This document shows, in pieces, positions 1 to 10,339 of a stretch of 64,000 bases of DNA. How positions within the stretch are numbered: the first letter of the stretch is position 1; each line of letters starts with the position of its first letter. Origin of the DNA: Lepidostoma basale (lineage: Eukaryota > Arthropoda > Insecta > Trichoptera > Lepidostomatidae); NCBI GenBank assembly GCA_022606425.2, contig JAHDVF020000023.1:1-64000 (forward strand), read 5' to 3'. Made by a program: the position numbers and the translations under genes. The notes beneath the pieces are model-generated. The model did no database searches, had not been told where the DNA came from, and was given only the letters and a program-made list of their open reading frames with translations.

Positions 1-220
1 GGAACACGGCTATCCACGATATCTCCAAGGTGGAAGATGTTGTGAGATGGGGCACGCAACGCAAGATACTGGCATGTATGGATCCCACACCTCACAATTC
101 TATGAATTGGTATAATCTATTTTAATAATGTTATTTTAATGTAAAATTGTTCTGGCAGGGCGATAACCTATAATATCTTTTGGATTAGACGATTTACTTC
201 AGCTGTTTTAGTTTTTTTTT

Positions 221-2428
221 AGTTGAAAAACTGCAAAACAATGACGTAAGAAATAATTTCGTAAGAAAAGTGAAAGATAGATTGAATGAGCGGGATGTAA
301 GTGAGTTGAGTATTGACGAGACCTGGAAATACTTGAAGGAGAGTTTATGTGAATCAGCGAAAGAATCGTGTGGTGTGTGTGTACAAGGAAGAAGGAAAGG
401 GGATGCATGGTGGAATGATGATGTAAAGATTGCTGTTAAAGAGAAGAAAGATGCTTGGTTGAATATGTTGTCGATAAATAAGAATGACAGAGTTAAGTAT
501 GAAAGAGCAAAAGATTTGTATAAGGTATGCAAGAAGAGAGTGAAGTCGGTAGTGAAAGCGCGGAAAGAAAAGCTGAAGGAGGAAGAAGGGCTCAAAATGA
601 CAAACAACTTCCAAGCAAATTTAAAAATGTTTTGGAAAGAAGTTAAAAAGCCCGAAATCCTCCTGATAGTGGATGTGTGAAAGCAATTTTAGACAACGAG
701 GGAAGAATGTTAACGGAGAGTAAGATCATACAAGAAAGATGGATGGAATATTTTAAGGAGATGTATGGTGGTGATACAAGCGTGATCGAAAGTATAACAA
801 CTAGTGCAAGTGCGGGACCTATGAATGATAATATTGAGAAAATAAGTACGAATGAGATGAAAAGATCTGTGAATGCAATGAAAAGTGGAAAAGCTGTTGG
901 ATTTGATTGTATTGCCATAGATTTTATTAAAAGCGGTGGCGAAGTGGTTTCTGCATGGTTATGTAAGTTATTTAACCAGTGCTTGGAGGAGGGATATACG
1001 CCGCTAGACTGGAGGAGAGCAGTAATTATGCCCCTGTACAAAGGAAAAGGATCGCGTATGGAATGTGGAAACCACAGAGCTATTAGTCTTTTGAGTGTCG
1101 TTGGTAAAGTCTATGGCAGAATTTTAATAGAAAGAGTAAGAAAATTGACGAGTGACAAAGTTTGGGATGTGCAAGGTGCCTTTATGAATGGCAGAGGATG
1201 TATGGATCAAATTTTTGGACTTCGTACATTGACAGAGAAGTTTCTGGCCAAAAACCGCAAACTTTTCTGTGCATTTGTCGACTTGCAAAAAGCATATGAT
1301 TACGTTAATAGAGAAAAGTTGTGGGAAATATTGTCTGAATATGGAATAAGTACAAAACTGATCACGGCAATTAAGTCGCTATACACAGAAAGCACTGCTA
1401 GTGTCAGAGTAAATGGAGATCTTACAGCCTGGTTTGATATCAATAAAGGTGTCAAACAGGGTTGCGTAATGTCCCCGTGGTTATTTAATCTGTATATGGA
1501 CAATTGTATGAGAGAGCTGAAAGGGTTGGATGTAGGTGCCAAAATGAGCGGAGTGTCAGTAAGCTGTCTCTTGTATGCGGATGACGCTGTCCTACTTGCT
1601 GACAACGAGCATGAACTACAAGTCCTGGTGAATTGTATGTATGAGGTATGCATGCGAAATGATCTGATGATGAATGTTAATAAGTCCAAGGTAATGATTT
1701 TTGAAAAGGAAGAAACCACGACAGTCTGCAACATTAGCGTGAATGGTGAAAACTTGGAGCAAGTAGTTGAGTTCGTGTATTTAGGTAGTATGTTTACAAG
1801 AGATGGGCGAGTGGAGAGGGATATTGAAAGAAGGGTTGGGGCAGGCAACAAAGTGAATGGTGCACTTAAAGTTGTCATCGCAAACAAAAACCTATCCAAA
1901 AAAAGCTAGAATGGCAGTGCACAATGGTGTTCTTCTACCGACCCTTATGTATGGAAGCGAAGCATGGAACTGGCAAAAGAAGGATGAAAGTAGAATAAAT
2001 GCAGTAGAAATGAGATCTCTTAGACGAATGTGTGATACTCTGTGTATGATAGAGTGTCGAATGAAAATATAAGAAGTGAATGCGGTGCGAATGATGGTGT
2101 CATGAACAAAATAATGAAAGGATCATTAAGATGGTTTGGACATATGGAAAGAATGAATGAAGAAAGAATGGTAAAAAAATTATATGTTAATGATGTAAAT
2201 GGAACCAGAAATAGAGGAAGACCGAGGAAAACGTGGCACGATCAAATAAATCAAATATTGAATGTCGGCCATGTGAGGAGTCAGAGAAATCGACGCGCGT
2301 GCATGACACGATGTATGAATGTTGAGGAAGCGAGAGAAATATGTCAGGAAAGAAAGGTGTGGCAGTCCATTCTTTCTGCCTACCCCTTCGGGGAGACGGC
2401 GTGATGGTTAGTTAGTTAGTTAGTTAAT
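221..2428 (+). mobile_element. LINE family 1A, longest copy, 5'-truncated
   Basis: A non-LTR retrotransposon inserted in the satellite. It starts abruptly in the linker before the reverse transcriptase and ends with the C-terminal stop followed by a tail of five TTAG-type units (2405-2426). About 80 bp of satellite sequence (AATGTAAAATTGTTCTGG to the TTTAG run) stands on both sides, at 138-219 and 2425-2502. The left side has the CTATAATATC variant and the right side has CTATATC, so this is either a long imperfect target duplication or recombination between monomers. Confidence 0.9.
222..2404 (+). pseudogene. Reverse transcriptase of LINE family 1A, frameshifted
   Basis: The ORF2-type protein would reverse-transcribe the LINE RNA at its target. 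It begins with a charged linker (from 222), then the RT: FVDLQKAYD (about 1274-1300), QGCVMSPWLF (about 1457-1486) and catalytic YADD at 1574-1585. The C-terminus has SEAWNWQKKDESRINAVEMRSL, RWFGHMERM and RGRPRKTW. Three breaks disable it: a one-base loss near 649 (reading moves into the ORF starting at 677), an extra A in the A-run near 1900, and a one-base loss near 2030 where intact copies read ATGTGCGGATAC. No endonuclease is present. The clade (RTE, RTEX or Proto2) is uncertain. Confidence 0.9.
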
Positions 2429-4599
2429 GTAAAATTGTTCTGGCAGGGCGATAACCTATATCTTTTGGATTAGACGATTTACTTCAGCTGTTTTAGTTTT
2501 TCTCTGAAAAAAAAAATGCTGTGATAGGTAAACATATCCTTACATACAGCATTAGCTGCCTCAGTTGAAAAAATCCACTAATATAACATTTCCAAATGGT
2601 CTGACGTTCCCACGCCAGTGTTTTTTTTTTAATATACTGCTCATTTTAATATAATTATTTGATTTTTGCAGAGATGCCGACGCTAAGGATGATACCAGGA
2701 AAGACTCTTTGAGATAGGGTAGAGAACACGGCTATCCACGATATCTCCAAGGTGGAGATGTCATTGAGATGGGAACACACCAACGCAAGATACTAACATG
2801 TATGGATCCCACACCTCTGAATTCTATGAATTGGTATAATCTATTTTAATAATGTTATTTTAATGTAAAAAATTGTTCTGGCAGGCGATAACCTATAATA
2901 TCTTTGGATTAGACGATTTACTTCAGCTGTTTTAGTTTTTTCTCTGTTATGCTGTGATGAGTGGCATATTCCTTGCCTCGGTTGGAAAAATCAGTAATAT
3001 AATTTCAAATGTTCTGGCGTTACGCCAGTGTTTTTTTAATAACACTCATTTTTAATATAATTATTTGATTTTGCAGAGATGCAAACGCTAAGGATGATAC
3101 CAGGAAGACAACTTTGAGATAGGGTGAGGAACACGGCTATCCACGATATCTCCAAGGTGGAAGATCTCGTGAGATGGGGCACGCAACGCAAGATACTGGC
3201 ATGTATGGATCCCACACCTCACAATTCTATGAATTGGTATAATCTATTTTAATAATGTTATTTTAATGTAAAATTGTTCTGGCAGGGCGATAACCTATAA
3301 TATCTTTTGGATTAGACGATTTACTTCAGCTGTTTAGTTTTTCTCTGTTATGCTGTGATAGGTAAACATATTCTTACGTACAGCATTAGCTGCCTCAGTT
3401 GGAAAAATCCAGTAATATAACATTTCCAAATGGTCTGACGTTCCCACGCCAGTGTTTTTTTTTTTTTAATATACTGCTCATTTTAATATAATTATTTGAT
3501 TTTTGCAGAGATGCCGACGCTAAGGATGATACCAGGAAAGACTCTTTGAGATAGGGTGAGGAACACGGCTATCCACGATATCTCAAAGGTGGAAGATGTC
3601 GTGAGATGGGGCACGCAACGCAAGATACTGGCATGTATGGATCCCACACCTCACAATTCTATGAATTGGTATAATCTATTTTAATAATGTTCTTTTAATG
3701 TAAAATTGTTCTGGCAGGGCGATAACCTATAATATCTTTTGGATTAGACGATTTACTTCAGCTGTTTTAGTTTTTCTCTGTTATGCTGTGATAGGTAAAC
3801 ATATTCTTACATACAGCATTAGCTGCCTCAGTTGGAAAAATCCAGTAATATAACATTTCCAAATGGTCTGACGTTCCCACGCCAGTGTTTTTTTTTTAAT
3901 ATACTGCTCATTTTAATATAATTATTTGATTTTTGCAGAGATGCCGACGCTAAGGATGATACCAGGAAAGACTCTTTGAGATAGGGTGAGGAACACGGCT
4001 ATCCACGATATCTCCAAGGTGGAAGATGTCGTGAGATGGGGCACGCAACGCAAGATACTGGCATGTATGGATCCCACACCTCACAATTCTATGAATTGGT
4101 ATAATCTATTTTAATAATGTTATTTTAATGTAAAATTGTTCTGGCAGGGCGATAACCTATATCTTTTGGATTAGACGATTTACTTCAGCTGTTTTAGTTT
4201 TTCTCTGAAAAAAAAAAATGCTGTGATAGGTAAACATATCCTTACATACAGCATTAGCTGCCTCAGTTGGAAAAATCCAGTAATATAACATTTCCAAATG
4301 GTCTGATGTTCCCACGCCAATCTTTTTTTTTTTAATATACTGCTCATTTTAATATAATTATTTGATTTTTGCAGAGATGCCGACGCTAAGGATGATACCA
4401 GGAAAGACTCTTTGAGATAGGGTGAGGAACACGGCTATCCACGATATCTCCAAGGTGGAAGATGTCGTGAGATGGGGCACGCAACGCAAGATACTAAGAT
4501 ACTGGCATGTATGGATCCCACACCTTGATATGTGCAAGACAGATTGTTATATTTATGAACTAATTTTGAAATGGTATGTACAGGTTGGATTAATTGGTT

Positions 4600-4842
4600 T
4601 AATTCCACTATTAGAGGCAGAACAGGAGTGTCGGACATCATCGGAAGAGTGGCAGCGCTAAAATGGCATGCCGCTCGCAGCCCTGATGATAGATGTACTG
4701 TAACCCGAAACCCAGGACGTCCTCAACTTCGATGGAGGGACGACATTGGATGCGTGTTGCCCAGGATCGACAGACATTGAATCAGATGGAGGAGGCCTAC
4801 GCCCAGGAGTGAACGGATATAGACTCATGATGATGATGATAC
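4600..4842 (+). pseudogene. RTE-like LINE 3' end with TGA-repeat tail
   Basis: One frame reads RGRTGVSDIIGRVAALKWH, then after a gap GRPQLRWRDDI. Another frame after a shift reads WMRVAQDRQTLNQMEEAYAQ. This is the usual C-terminus of RTE-clade LINEs. The fragment closes with ATGATGATGATGAT at about 4828, the simple-repeat tail typical of that clade. It directly follows the satellite. Frameshifts make it a dead fragment. Confidence 0.8.
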
Positions 4843-4859
4843 AAAACATTGAAACACCT

Positions 4860-5665
4860 ACATTCAACATTTTAAATATTTCTGGAATGGGTAAAATTCT
4901 GCAACAATGAAAGTTCATTGTATGGAATGAATGCTTTAAATTATCAACTGATTTCTGTAGAATCACACTCCAAAGGAGAATTGATTCAATGTATATTTCC
5001 AGACATCACACAAATTTACAAATTTCGTCATTGGTTAAGTGAATGTGCATTATTAGCTTCATCTAATGGACATCAAAATCAAGAGTTTTGTTTCTCTAAA
5101 CATTGTATTTCTAAGAGCATTATTATGACCTTGAATGGTATATGTATGAATGTTTTATGCAAATGTGATATAGTATATTTATTTGTTTTTTTAATTTCAC
5201 TTAAAATATTAAGGAAAAAATTAAGACTGGACGTTACAAAAATGGTTTAAAAATAAAGCTGAAAAAGATAAATATTAACTTTTTTTTGGGTGGCATCTTT
5301 AGGGTAACGTTTTAACTACACTATATTATTAAATCATAACGCGCTTTTGCACAGCTATGTTTAAGACCAATTGGCATCAAAAACTCATTTCAGACTTTTT
5401 GTAAACTTGCCACCTTGGTAATGCCCAGCCTTCAATTGTTCAATTCACATTAGTATTATTCAAGTTCACAGCAAGTTTGCTTGGATTAAACAAATGTTTT
5501 AAAGATATGAACTGAATTAGGATACACACATTCTTACACCTATACACATGTCATTTTATCCAATAAAATCATTGATATTGAACTTTAATTGTATTTCTTT
5601 AATATATATTGGGTGTATTTATATACTCTAATATAGCAATAGCGAAGCGTTGCCGGGTCAGCTAG
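4860..5665 (+). mobile_element. Helitron 3' portion
   Basis: The right end reads AGCGTTGCCGGGTCAGCTAG, with CTAG at 5662-5665 followed by T. A short GC-rich hairpin (GCAATAGC...GCGTTGC) lies just upstream. This is the expected Helitron 3' terminus (hairpin then CTRR, inserted before T). Inside lies a helicase-like fragment (4966-5110). The 5' end (TC after A) could not be fixed; 4860 is only where the preceding LINE stops. Confidence 0.68.
4918..5250 (+). pseudogene. Degenerate PIF1-like helicase fragment of a Helitron
   Basis: A 110-residue reading frame contains CIFPDITQIYKFRHWLSECA and LLASSN. I recognise this as the block seen late in Helitron and PIF1-family helicases (FPD..., WL.ERAILA..N). 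The catalytic Walker motifs are absent, and the rest of the frame is not clearly alignable by eye. In an intact element the helicase unwinds DNA during rolling-circle transposition. Position just upstream of a Helitron-type 3' end supports the call. Confidence 0.58.
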
Positions 5666-5673
5666 TGATAAAT

Positions 5674-5725
5674 AAATCATTGATACGAATGAAAACGTCT
5701 GTTTTCTAGAAGTGTTTTAACACTG
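5674..5725 (+). repeat. Family X half-element
   Basis: ATACGAATGAAAACGTCTG, then TTTTCTAGAAGTG, is the outer arm of the X fold-back family. It sits immediately after the Helitron terminus. The inner motif and second arm are missing. Confidence 0.7.
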
Positions 5726-5767
5726 TTAAGATATTTAAGAAAGTCTGATCTCTTCGTGGAAGTTCAT

Positions 5768-5925
5768 AACTAAATAACTAACTAACTATCATGCCGTTTC
5801 ACGGGTGGGTAGGCAGAAAGGATGGGCCGTAACATTTCACTATTCATACATACACCACTCGAGTTTTCTATTCATCCATACATCGTAACTCGCGCGTTCA
5901 TCGTTTTTTTCCGACTTAGAAGAGT
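5768..5925 (-). mobile_element. LINE family 1 3' fragment, decayed
   Basis: Starts (as the 3' end, on the minus strand) with TAACTAACTAACTATCATGCC, the complement of the TTAG tail plus stop region. It continues through the CCTACCC and ATTCATACAT blocks. Heavily mutated and only about 160 bp long. Confidence 0.82.
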
Positions 5926-6008
5926 CCTGAGAAACCGAGCGCTGTCGAAATAAAAACAAAAGTGGATGCAGTTCTTAAAAACTATCATTTTATATTATTA
6001 TTATTTAA
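5926..6008 (+). repeat. Family Y half-element
   Basis: CTGAGAAACCGAGCGCTGTC, then AATAAAAACAAAAGTGGA and an AT-rich end with ATTATTATT, match one arm of the Y fold-back family (compare 31590-31665). Confidence 0.65.
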
Positions 6009-6105
6009 AACACTTTTTCTCACCTTTGAATTTATTTTTCGCTACATATTTCCATGATTTTATTTCTGCTTCATCATCAGGAGAACGAAATAAACCAAAC
6101 AAAAA
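6005..6105 (-). repeat. Family V fragment with hammerhead-like core
   Basis: On the minus strand this reads GTTCTCCTGATGATGAAGC (6070-6088). It contains an exact CTGATGA, an extra T, and the first strand of the stem seen in the V copies at 34.8 and 48.4 kb. The flanking AAAACACTTTTTCTCACC matches the V arm. The GAAAC side is shortened in this copy. Confidence 0.6.
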
Positions 6106-6351
6106 TAATTTAAACAAATTATAAGTACTTAAATATTTAAGAAGTGTAAATTAAAATTAGACAGAGAGTATCAGGGACATAACATTAAAAATAAATTAGT
6201 GTTTTTTTTTTTTTAAGATTTTTAAACGGGAGAAATTTAAAGGCTAATTAATTACACTAAAGATTTTGATTGACGCAAAGCTATTATATATTTTAAATTA
6301 ATAATAAATTAAGCCAATGGTTATTGCCAGCTAAATAACAAAGTGACAACT

Positions 6352-7085
6352 AACAACAACAACAACAACAAACCATCACGCCGTTTCCCCGTAGGGGCAG
6401 GCAGAGAGAATGGACCGCCACACTGCTCTATCCTGGCACACCTCTCTAGCTCCCTCCACATTAATACAGCGAGTCTTACACGCACGTTGATTCTTCCGAC
6501 TTCTAACAAAACCAATCTTTAAAATTTGATTATTTTGGTCATGCCATGTTTCCCTCGGTCTGCCTCGACTCCGTACTCCATTAACATCATTAACGTATAC
6601 TTTCTTAGCCATTCTTTCTCCATCCATGCGCTCCATATGTCCGAACCAACGCAGCGATCCTTTCATAATTTTGTTCATAATACCTTCTTCCGCTCTACAT
6701 TCCTTTATTTATTTATCCATTCAGTAAGGGCATCATACAGCGATATCAATATATTAATTAAGAAACATTAAGAAAAATAATAAATAAAGCCAATTACATG
6801 CTACCACAAATACAATAAACAGTTAATTGAATTTAAGCTAAGGCAAAACTTGGTCAAACAAAATGATTGAGAGTTAAACATTATAATAGTAGTAAAAATA
6901 AGAACAAAATTAATCGGCATTTGAGATTATTTCGTATATCGTTCTACCACACATACGTCTGAGGGACTTCATCTCTGCCGCATTTATTCTGCTCTCATCC
7001 TTCTTCTAGTTTCATGGTTCGCTTCCATACATTAGGGTTGGGACCAGGACTCCATTTTGAACGGCCGTTTTCGCTTTCAGTCACA
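6352..7085 (-). mobile_element. LINE family 1B, 5'-truncated, with 206 bp insertion
   Basis: The 3' end is an AAC run on the plus strand (6353-6370), so the tail is TTG units. The ORF at 6376-6678 encodes RWFGHMERMDGERM through SACPYGETA. Homology stops near 6706 and resumes near 6913 with GCATTTGAGATT. It runs on to about 7085 (AACGGCCGTTTTCGCTTTCA), matching 17500-17690. The intervening 6707-6912 is AT-rich sequence I do not recognise. Confidence 0.9.
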
Positions 7086-7227
7086 ACTAATGAATAATAT
7101 AAATAATATTTCATAGACCCGTTTCACATATTTTTTTAAACAGAAAATATAAAACTCGAATTCAACAATGTTAATGTTTTTAGTTTATCAAAATACATTC
7201 ATCATTCAAAGAAACGTTAAAGCGTTA

Positions 7228-7327
7228 AACGTTGAAACTAGAATAAATGCAATAAAATCTCTCAGGCAAATGTGTGTAAAATCTGTATATGACGGAGTGC
7301 CGAATGCAAATATTAAAAGCAAATGTC
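7228..7327 (+). mobile_element. LINE family 1 internal fragment
   Basis: Translates as TRINAIKSLRQMC, VKSVYDGVPNANIKSKC, the middle of the family-1 C-terminal region (ESRINAVEMRSLRRMC, VYDRVSNANI). About 100 bp, no tail. It abuts the palindrome that starts at 7325. Confidence 0.8.
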
Positions 7328-7517
7328 AGTTTCAATTGGCCATCTATGTAGATTTGATTACACTTGTGAATCTTTTCAATATTAACCTATATAATCCACC
7401 CACTAACGCCATCTATGGAGTCTCCATAGATGGCGTTAGTGGGTGGATTATATAGGTTAATCTTGAAAAGATTCACAAGTGTAATCAAATCTACATAGAT
7501 GGCCAATTAAAACTGAC
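7325..7517. repeat. Near-perfect 193 bp palindrome
   Basis: The left arm 7325-7420 and right arm 7422-7517 are both 96 nt and complementary with only two mismatches by eye, around a one-base centre at 7421. A transcript would fold into a single long hairpin. The right arm runs on into family Q sequence; the left arm is preceded by a LINE fragment. See findings. Confidence 0.95.
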
Positions 7518-7695
7518 ACGTGAAGATAGATATGTATTTGAAGTATATATACAGCTTCCAAAATTTGTCATGCATGATCATAATAACAAAGTGGAATGGG
7601 GAATGTTGTAATTACATAAAGCGTGCGCTTGACCCAATCAATGACAGGTCATAAGTCCTATAAACACCTTGATCAATTTCCAGTTTTCAGTTTCC
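7505..7695 (+). repeat. Family Q partial copy
   Basis: GTGGAATGGGGAATGTTGTA, ATAAAGCGTGCGCTTGACCC, CAATGACAGGTCATAAGTCC and CACCTTGATCA occur in the same order at 34.5 and 43.9 kb, and inverted at 23.5 and 40.2 kb. The terminal CTATTGAGATACAATTAATC block is missing here. Confidence 0.85.
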
Positions 7696-7699
7696 AGTT

Positions 7700-8115
7700 T
7701 TAATATCTTTGATATAGCTCTTGCATCTCTGCCACGAATAAAATATTTATGTTTAATGAAAACGGCAATGTTCTAGAAACATTATTGTATTTTATAGGAG
7801 TGATGTGATTCACCTTGATAGGGTATTATTCAAACGCATCGTGATAAGAGTAATATATCTCACTATCGAGGTAATATGAATATGCCTCTTGTTCGAGTTT
7901 GTATGAAGATCACATAATCTGTGATGTCTGATTTCTATTAGAGTTTGTGAATGCTAAAACGCGAGAGAGAATGTTATTATCCCGCATTACGTCATGCAGA
8001 AACCGGTTTAAGTTTTCATATAATTGTTGTGAAGATCAAAGACATACTCGTCATTTGCTGGTTCAACCCTAAGTTTCCATCTCCAACTATAAGATAAAAA
8101 TCACATTACGTATCT
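7700..8115. other. No recognisable feature
   Basis: AT-rich sequence. A short stretch near 7750-7800 (ATGAAAACGGCAATGTTCTAG, TTTTATAGGAGTGATG) may be a worn family X arm, but I would not call it. Confidence 0.4.
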
Positions 8116-8116
8116 T

Positions 8117-8220
8117 CTTCTTCAAGTGCCCTGTTGGGTCCCCCCAACGTTGGTGATCACCTTTGCGAACCTGTCCCTGTCCTGCGCCGCTCGGAACAGC
8201 TCCTCCACACTTTTTCACTT
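8117..8220 (-). pseudogene. LINE C-terminal fragment (AQDRDRF type)
   Basis: On the minus strand it reads VEELFRAAQDRDRFAKVI, NVGGTQQGT, stop, then AAGAAGAAG as tail. It resembles the last residues of LINE proteins ending in LFR.A.DRD.F. Related fragments are at 41303 and 54326. Only about 100 bp. Confidence 0.66.
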
Positions 8221-8224
8221 ATTG

Positions 8225-8320
8225 TCTTTATTTCGAGAGCGCTATGTTTTAATAGGCTTACTGGACTGGTCTATCGAATCCAGATAGCCTGACAAAACCA
8301 GTCACTGTAGAAGTTGTTAA
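8225..8320 (+). repeat. Family Y remnant
   Basis: CTTTATTTCGAGAGCGC opens it, and a GACAAAACCAGTCACTG block matches the GGCGAAACCGGTCGCTG part of Y. Strongly diverged. Confidence 0.45.
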
Positions 8321-9229
8321 TAAAAAAAATAGGTTTATATCTAAAATATTACGTCTCTCAAATTAAATGGTACAGATTTTATGGTGACATAATTACACTC
8401 AAGGATAAGAAGAGTTCATGCCAGCGGTGATCATCTTCGCACATAGCTACTTATTTGGGAAATATTTTAATATGATTAATTATGTATTGTTGTGCCGAAC
8501 TCAAAGACTCAAGTTTTCCAGAACAATTTATCATTCTTACTTCTTAATGACGCCACAACACACCGAGCCATAAAACTTCCACAATTTATTGTACAGCTTG
8601 TAAAAATTTTAAAATATTGTAAAAACAATTTGAAAGCAACTTCTCCGGCCCTTTATTCAGAAAAAATACAATGACTTATAAAATCGGGCTTAAAAAAACT
8701 TTTGAATGTAAAAATCGTGAATTGAGAGTGTTATTCGTTGTAACTTTAAGAATGGTGGAATTCCAAAACAATAGAAAAGGCACGGAGAGCTAGCGGGGAA
8801 ACTTGCAACTTCCATAAATTCCCAAATCCCGTCGGGGATAAGAACAAATTTGGAAAAATCCTAAAATGTCGGAAGCCAAAGTTTAGACGCCAGGGGTTTG
8901 ATAACCACGGTCTGCGTACTTTTTACGATATAGGCTTTTAATTTTTTTTTTAACTTATACATGTTATACATTAATTTGAAAAAAAATATATGGACTATAG
9001 TTGTCACACTAGGCATGGCCTGTATCGTGACAATTACATAAAATAGCATGTTAGTAGATTTGTTAGTTTTATAAATTGGCGGTTTGTTAGTAATCTTATA
9101 ACATTGGTAAGAGACTTATAGCAACATGATGATGATGATGTTGTGACAATAAATTACATTATTATTATTTTAACATAAAAATAATAATTTATCTATAAAC
9201 ATGCGAATAATATTATGTTATTTAAGGTT
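8321..9229. other. No recognisable feature
   Basis: AT-rich, no long reading frame with family resemblance. The small frames here (for example 8492-8674 and 8861-9049) lack any domain I know and are probably chance ORFs. Confidence 0.5.
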
Positions 9230-9430
9230 TTCTTGAACAATGATACAAAACTCCATATTTATAATTTACCAAAGAAAACGTTTGTTTTTTATGAGAATCA
9301 CATGTTTCGTCTTAATAAGACATTATCAAATGTTATATTTGAAAAATAAATTATCAAATGTAATATTTGAAAATATTCTAGAAAACAGATGTTTTCATTC
9401 GTATTAATATTACGTACATTCAACATTATA
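9230..9430 (-). repeat. Family X copy
   Basis: Contains GAACAATGATACAAAACTCC, the AAACGTTTGTTTTTTATGAG arm, and on the minus strand TTGATAATGTCTT, ATT, AAGACGAAACATGTG (9292-9332). It ends in GATGTTTTCATTCGTATTAA. Its inner stem GTCTT/AAGAC differs from the usual GCCTT/AGGGC by paired changes. Confidence 0.8.
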
Positions 9431-9879
9431 TTCGAAATTTATTATTGATAGAAGCAGTAATTTCTTTGAATATTATTTTATTCATATAGAGTATCATGTG
9501 ACTTTTTGTTGTCGAATTAACGTACTTTTAAGTTCCTCAAATGGATAAAATAGTCGGACAAATGGATAGAATTAATTGAATAATAATTGTGAATAATTGT
9601 GAATAATGTTTGGGAACAAAATCAAAACTGAGCATAATAAAATTAATATATTTTTTTAATGTCCTGCTGATAAATCCAGCTGTTAGTATGATTGTTGATT
9701 AATCTACAATCAATAAGTCAGGATAGAAAACTCTGGCGGTCCATCCCCTTTTCCCACTCCTTTGCGAGATGTTTGGTTAGTTTTTTTTTAATATACGAGT
9801 ATAATCGCAAAATTCCGTTTCGTACAATTATTGTATGAAGCAAAATGTCCAAAATAATCTCACAAAATGATACGTGATA

Positions 9880-9945
9880 GATGCCTTAAACATTTTGCTA
9901 TTTGTAATGTATTTTAAGTTAATATACTGATTTGATTTGATTAGA
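9880..9945 (+). mobile_element. GATTT-tailed LINE, extreme 3' end
   Basis: GATGCCTTAAACATTTTGCT, TTTGTAATGT and a tail of GATTT units (9928-9940) match the end of the longer copy at 39115-39513. Nothing upstream of the 3' UTR is kept. Confidence 0.82.
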
Positions 9946-10104
9946 TATTAAAGTCAGTATTTTTGTTGTTATTAATTAAAAGGGAATATCCTGGTTACTT
10001 AATCTTTTTTAGGTTTTTATATATTTTTAATTTTTACTAGTACTGGTATATTATAAAAAAGATGATGCCTTACAATGACCATCAGTCTATATTCCCTTAT
10101 TTAT

Positions 10105-10255
10105 TGTTTCTTGAACAATGATGTAAAACACCATATTAAATAATCAATACGGATGAGAACATTTGATAATGCCTTAGAAGGGCGAAACATGTCATTCCCA
10201 TAAAATATAATATAACTACTAGAAAACTGACGTTTTCATTTGAATAAATATATTC
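10105..10255 (+). repeat. Family X copy
   Basis: CTTGAACAATGATGTAAAAC at the left, then TTGATAATGCCTTAGAAGGG, CGAAACATGTCATTCC (10162-10197), and the ACTGACGTTTTCATTTG arm. One arm only, not a complete fold-back. Confidence 0.85.
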
Positions 10256-10339
10256 CCTTATACTGGAGAGGGTTCAGACAAAAATTAGTATCGTAGCTAT
10301 TCATGGCTCTATATCACATCATTTTTTTTGGTAATGTCT

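Larger units (their letters stand above)
1..4528. repeat. ~430 bp tandem satellite array, interrupted by a LINE
   Basis: The phrase GAACACGGCTATCCACG recurs at 2, 2724, 3129, 3561, 3991 and 4427, giving monomers of 405-436 bp. Each monomer carries a non-coding AT-rich part, including TTCTGGCAGGGCGATAACC, and a ~125 bp block (for example 3505-3630). In one frame that block reads like an RTE-type LINE C-terminus (PTLRMIPGKTL, then RNTAIHDISKVEDVVRWG). Two monomer variants alternate, reading CTATAATATC or CTATATC after GATAAC. The first monomer is broken by the LINE at 221-2428 and the last one stops near 4528. The array runs off the left edge. Confidence 0.93.

Noticed and set aside
2405..2426. 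TTAG runs as telomeric repeats
   Set aside because: The insect telomere unit is TTAGG. These runs are always at the 3' end of LINE copies and are LINE tails.
1..4528. CRISPR-like regular repeats
   Set aside because: Units are ~430 bp with no short direct repeat and unique spacers; this is a eukaryotic satellite.
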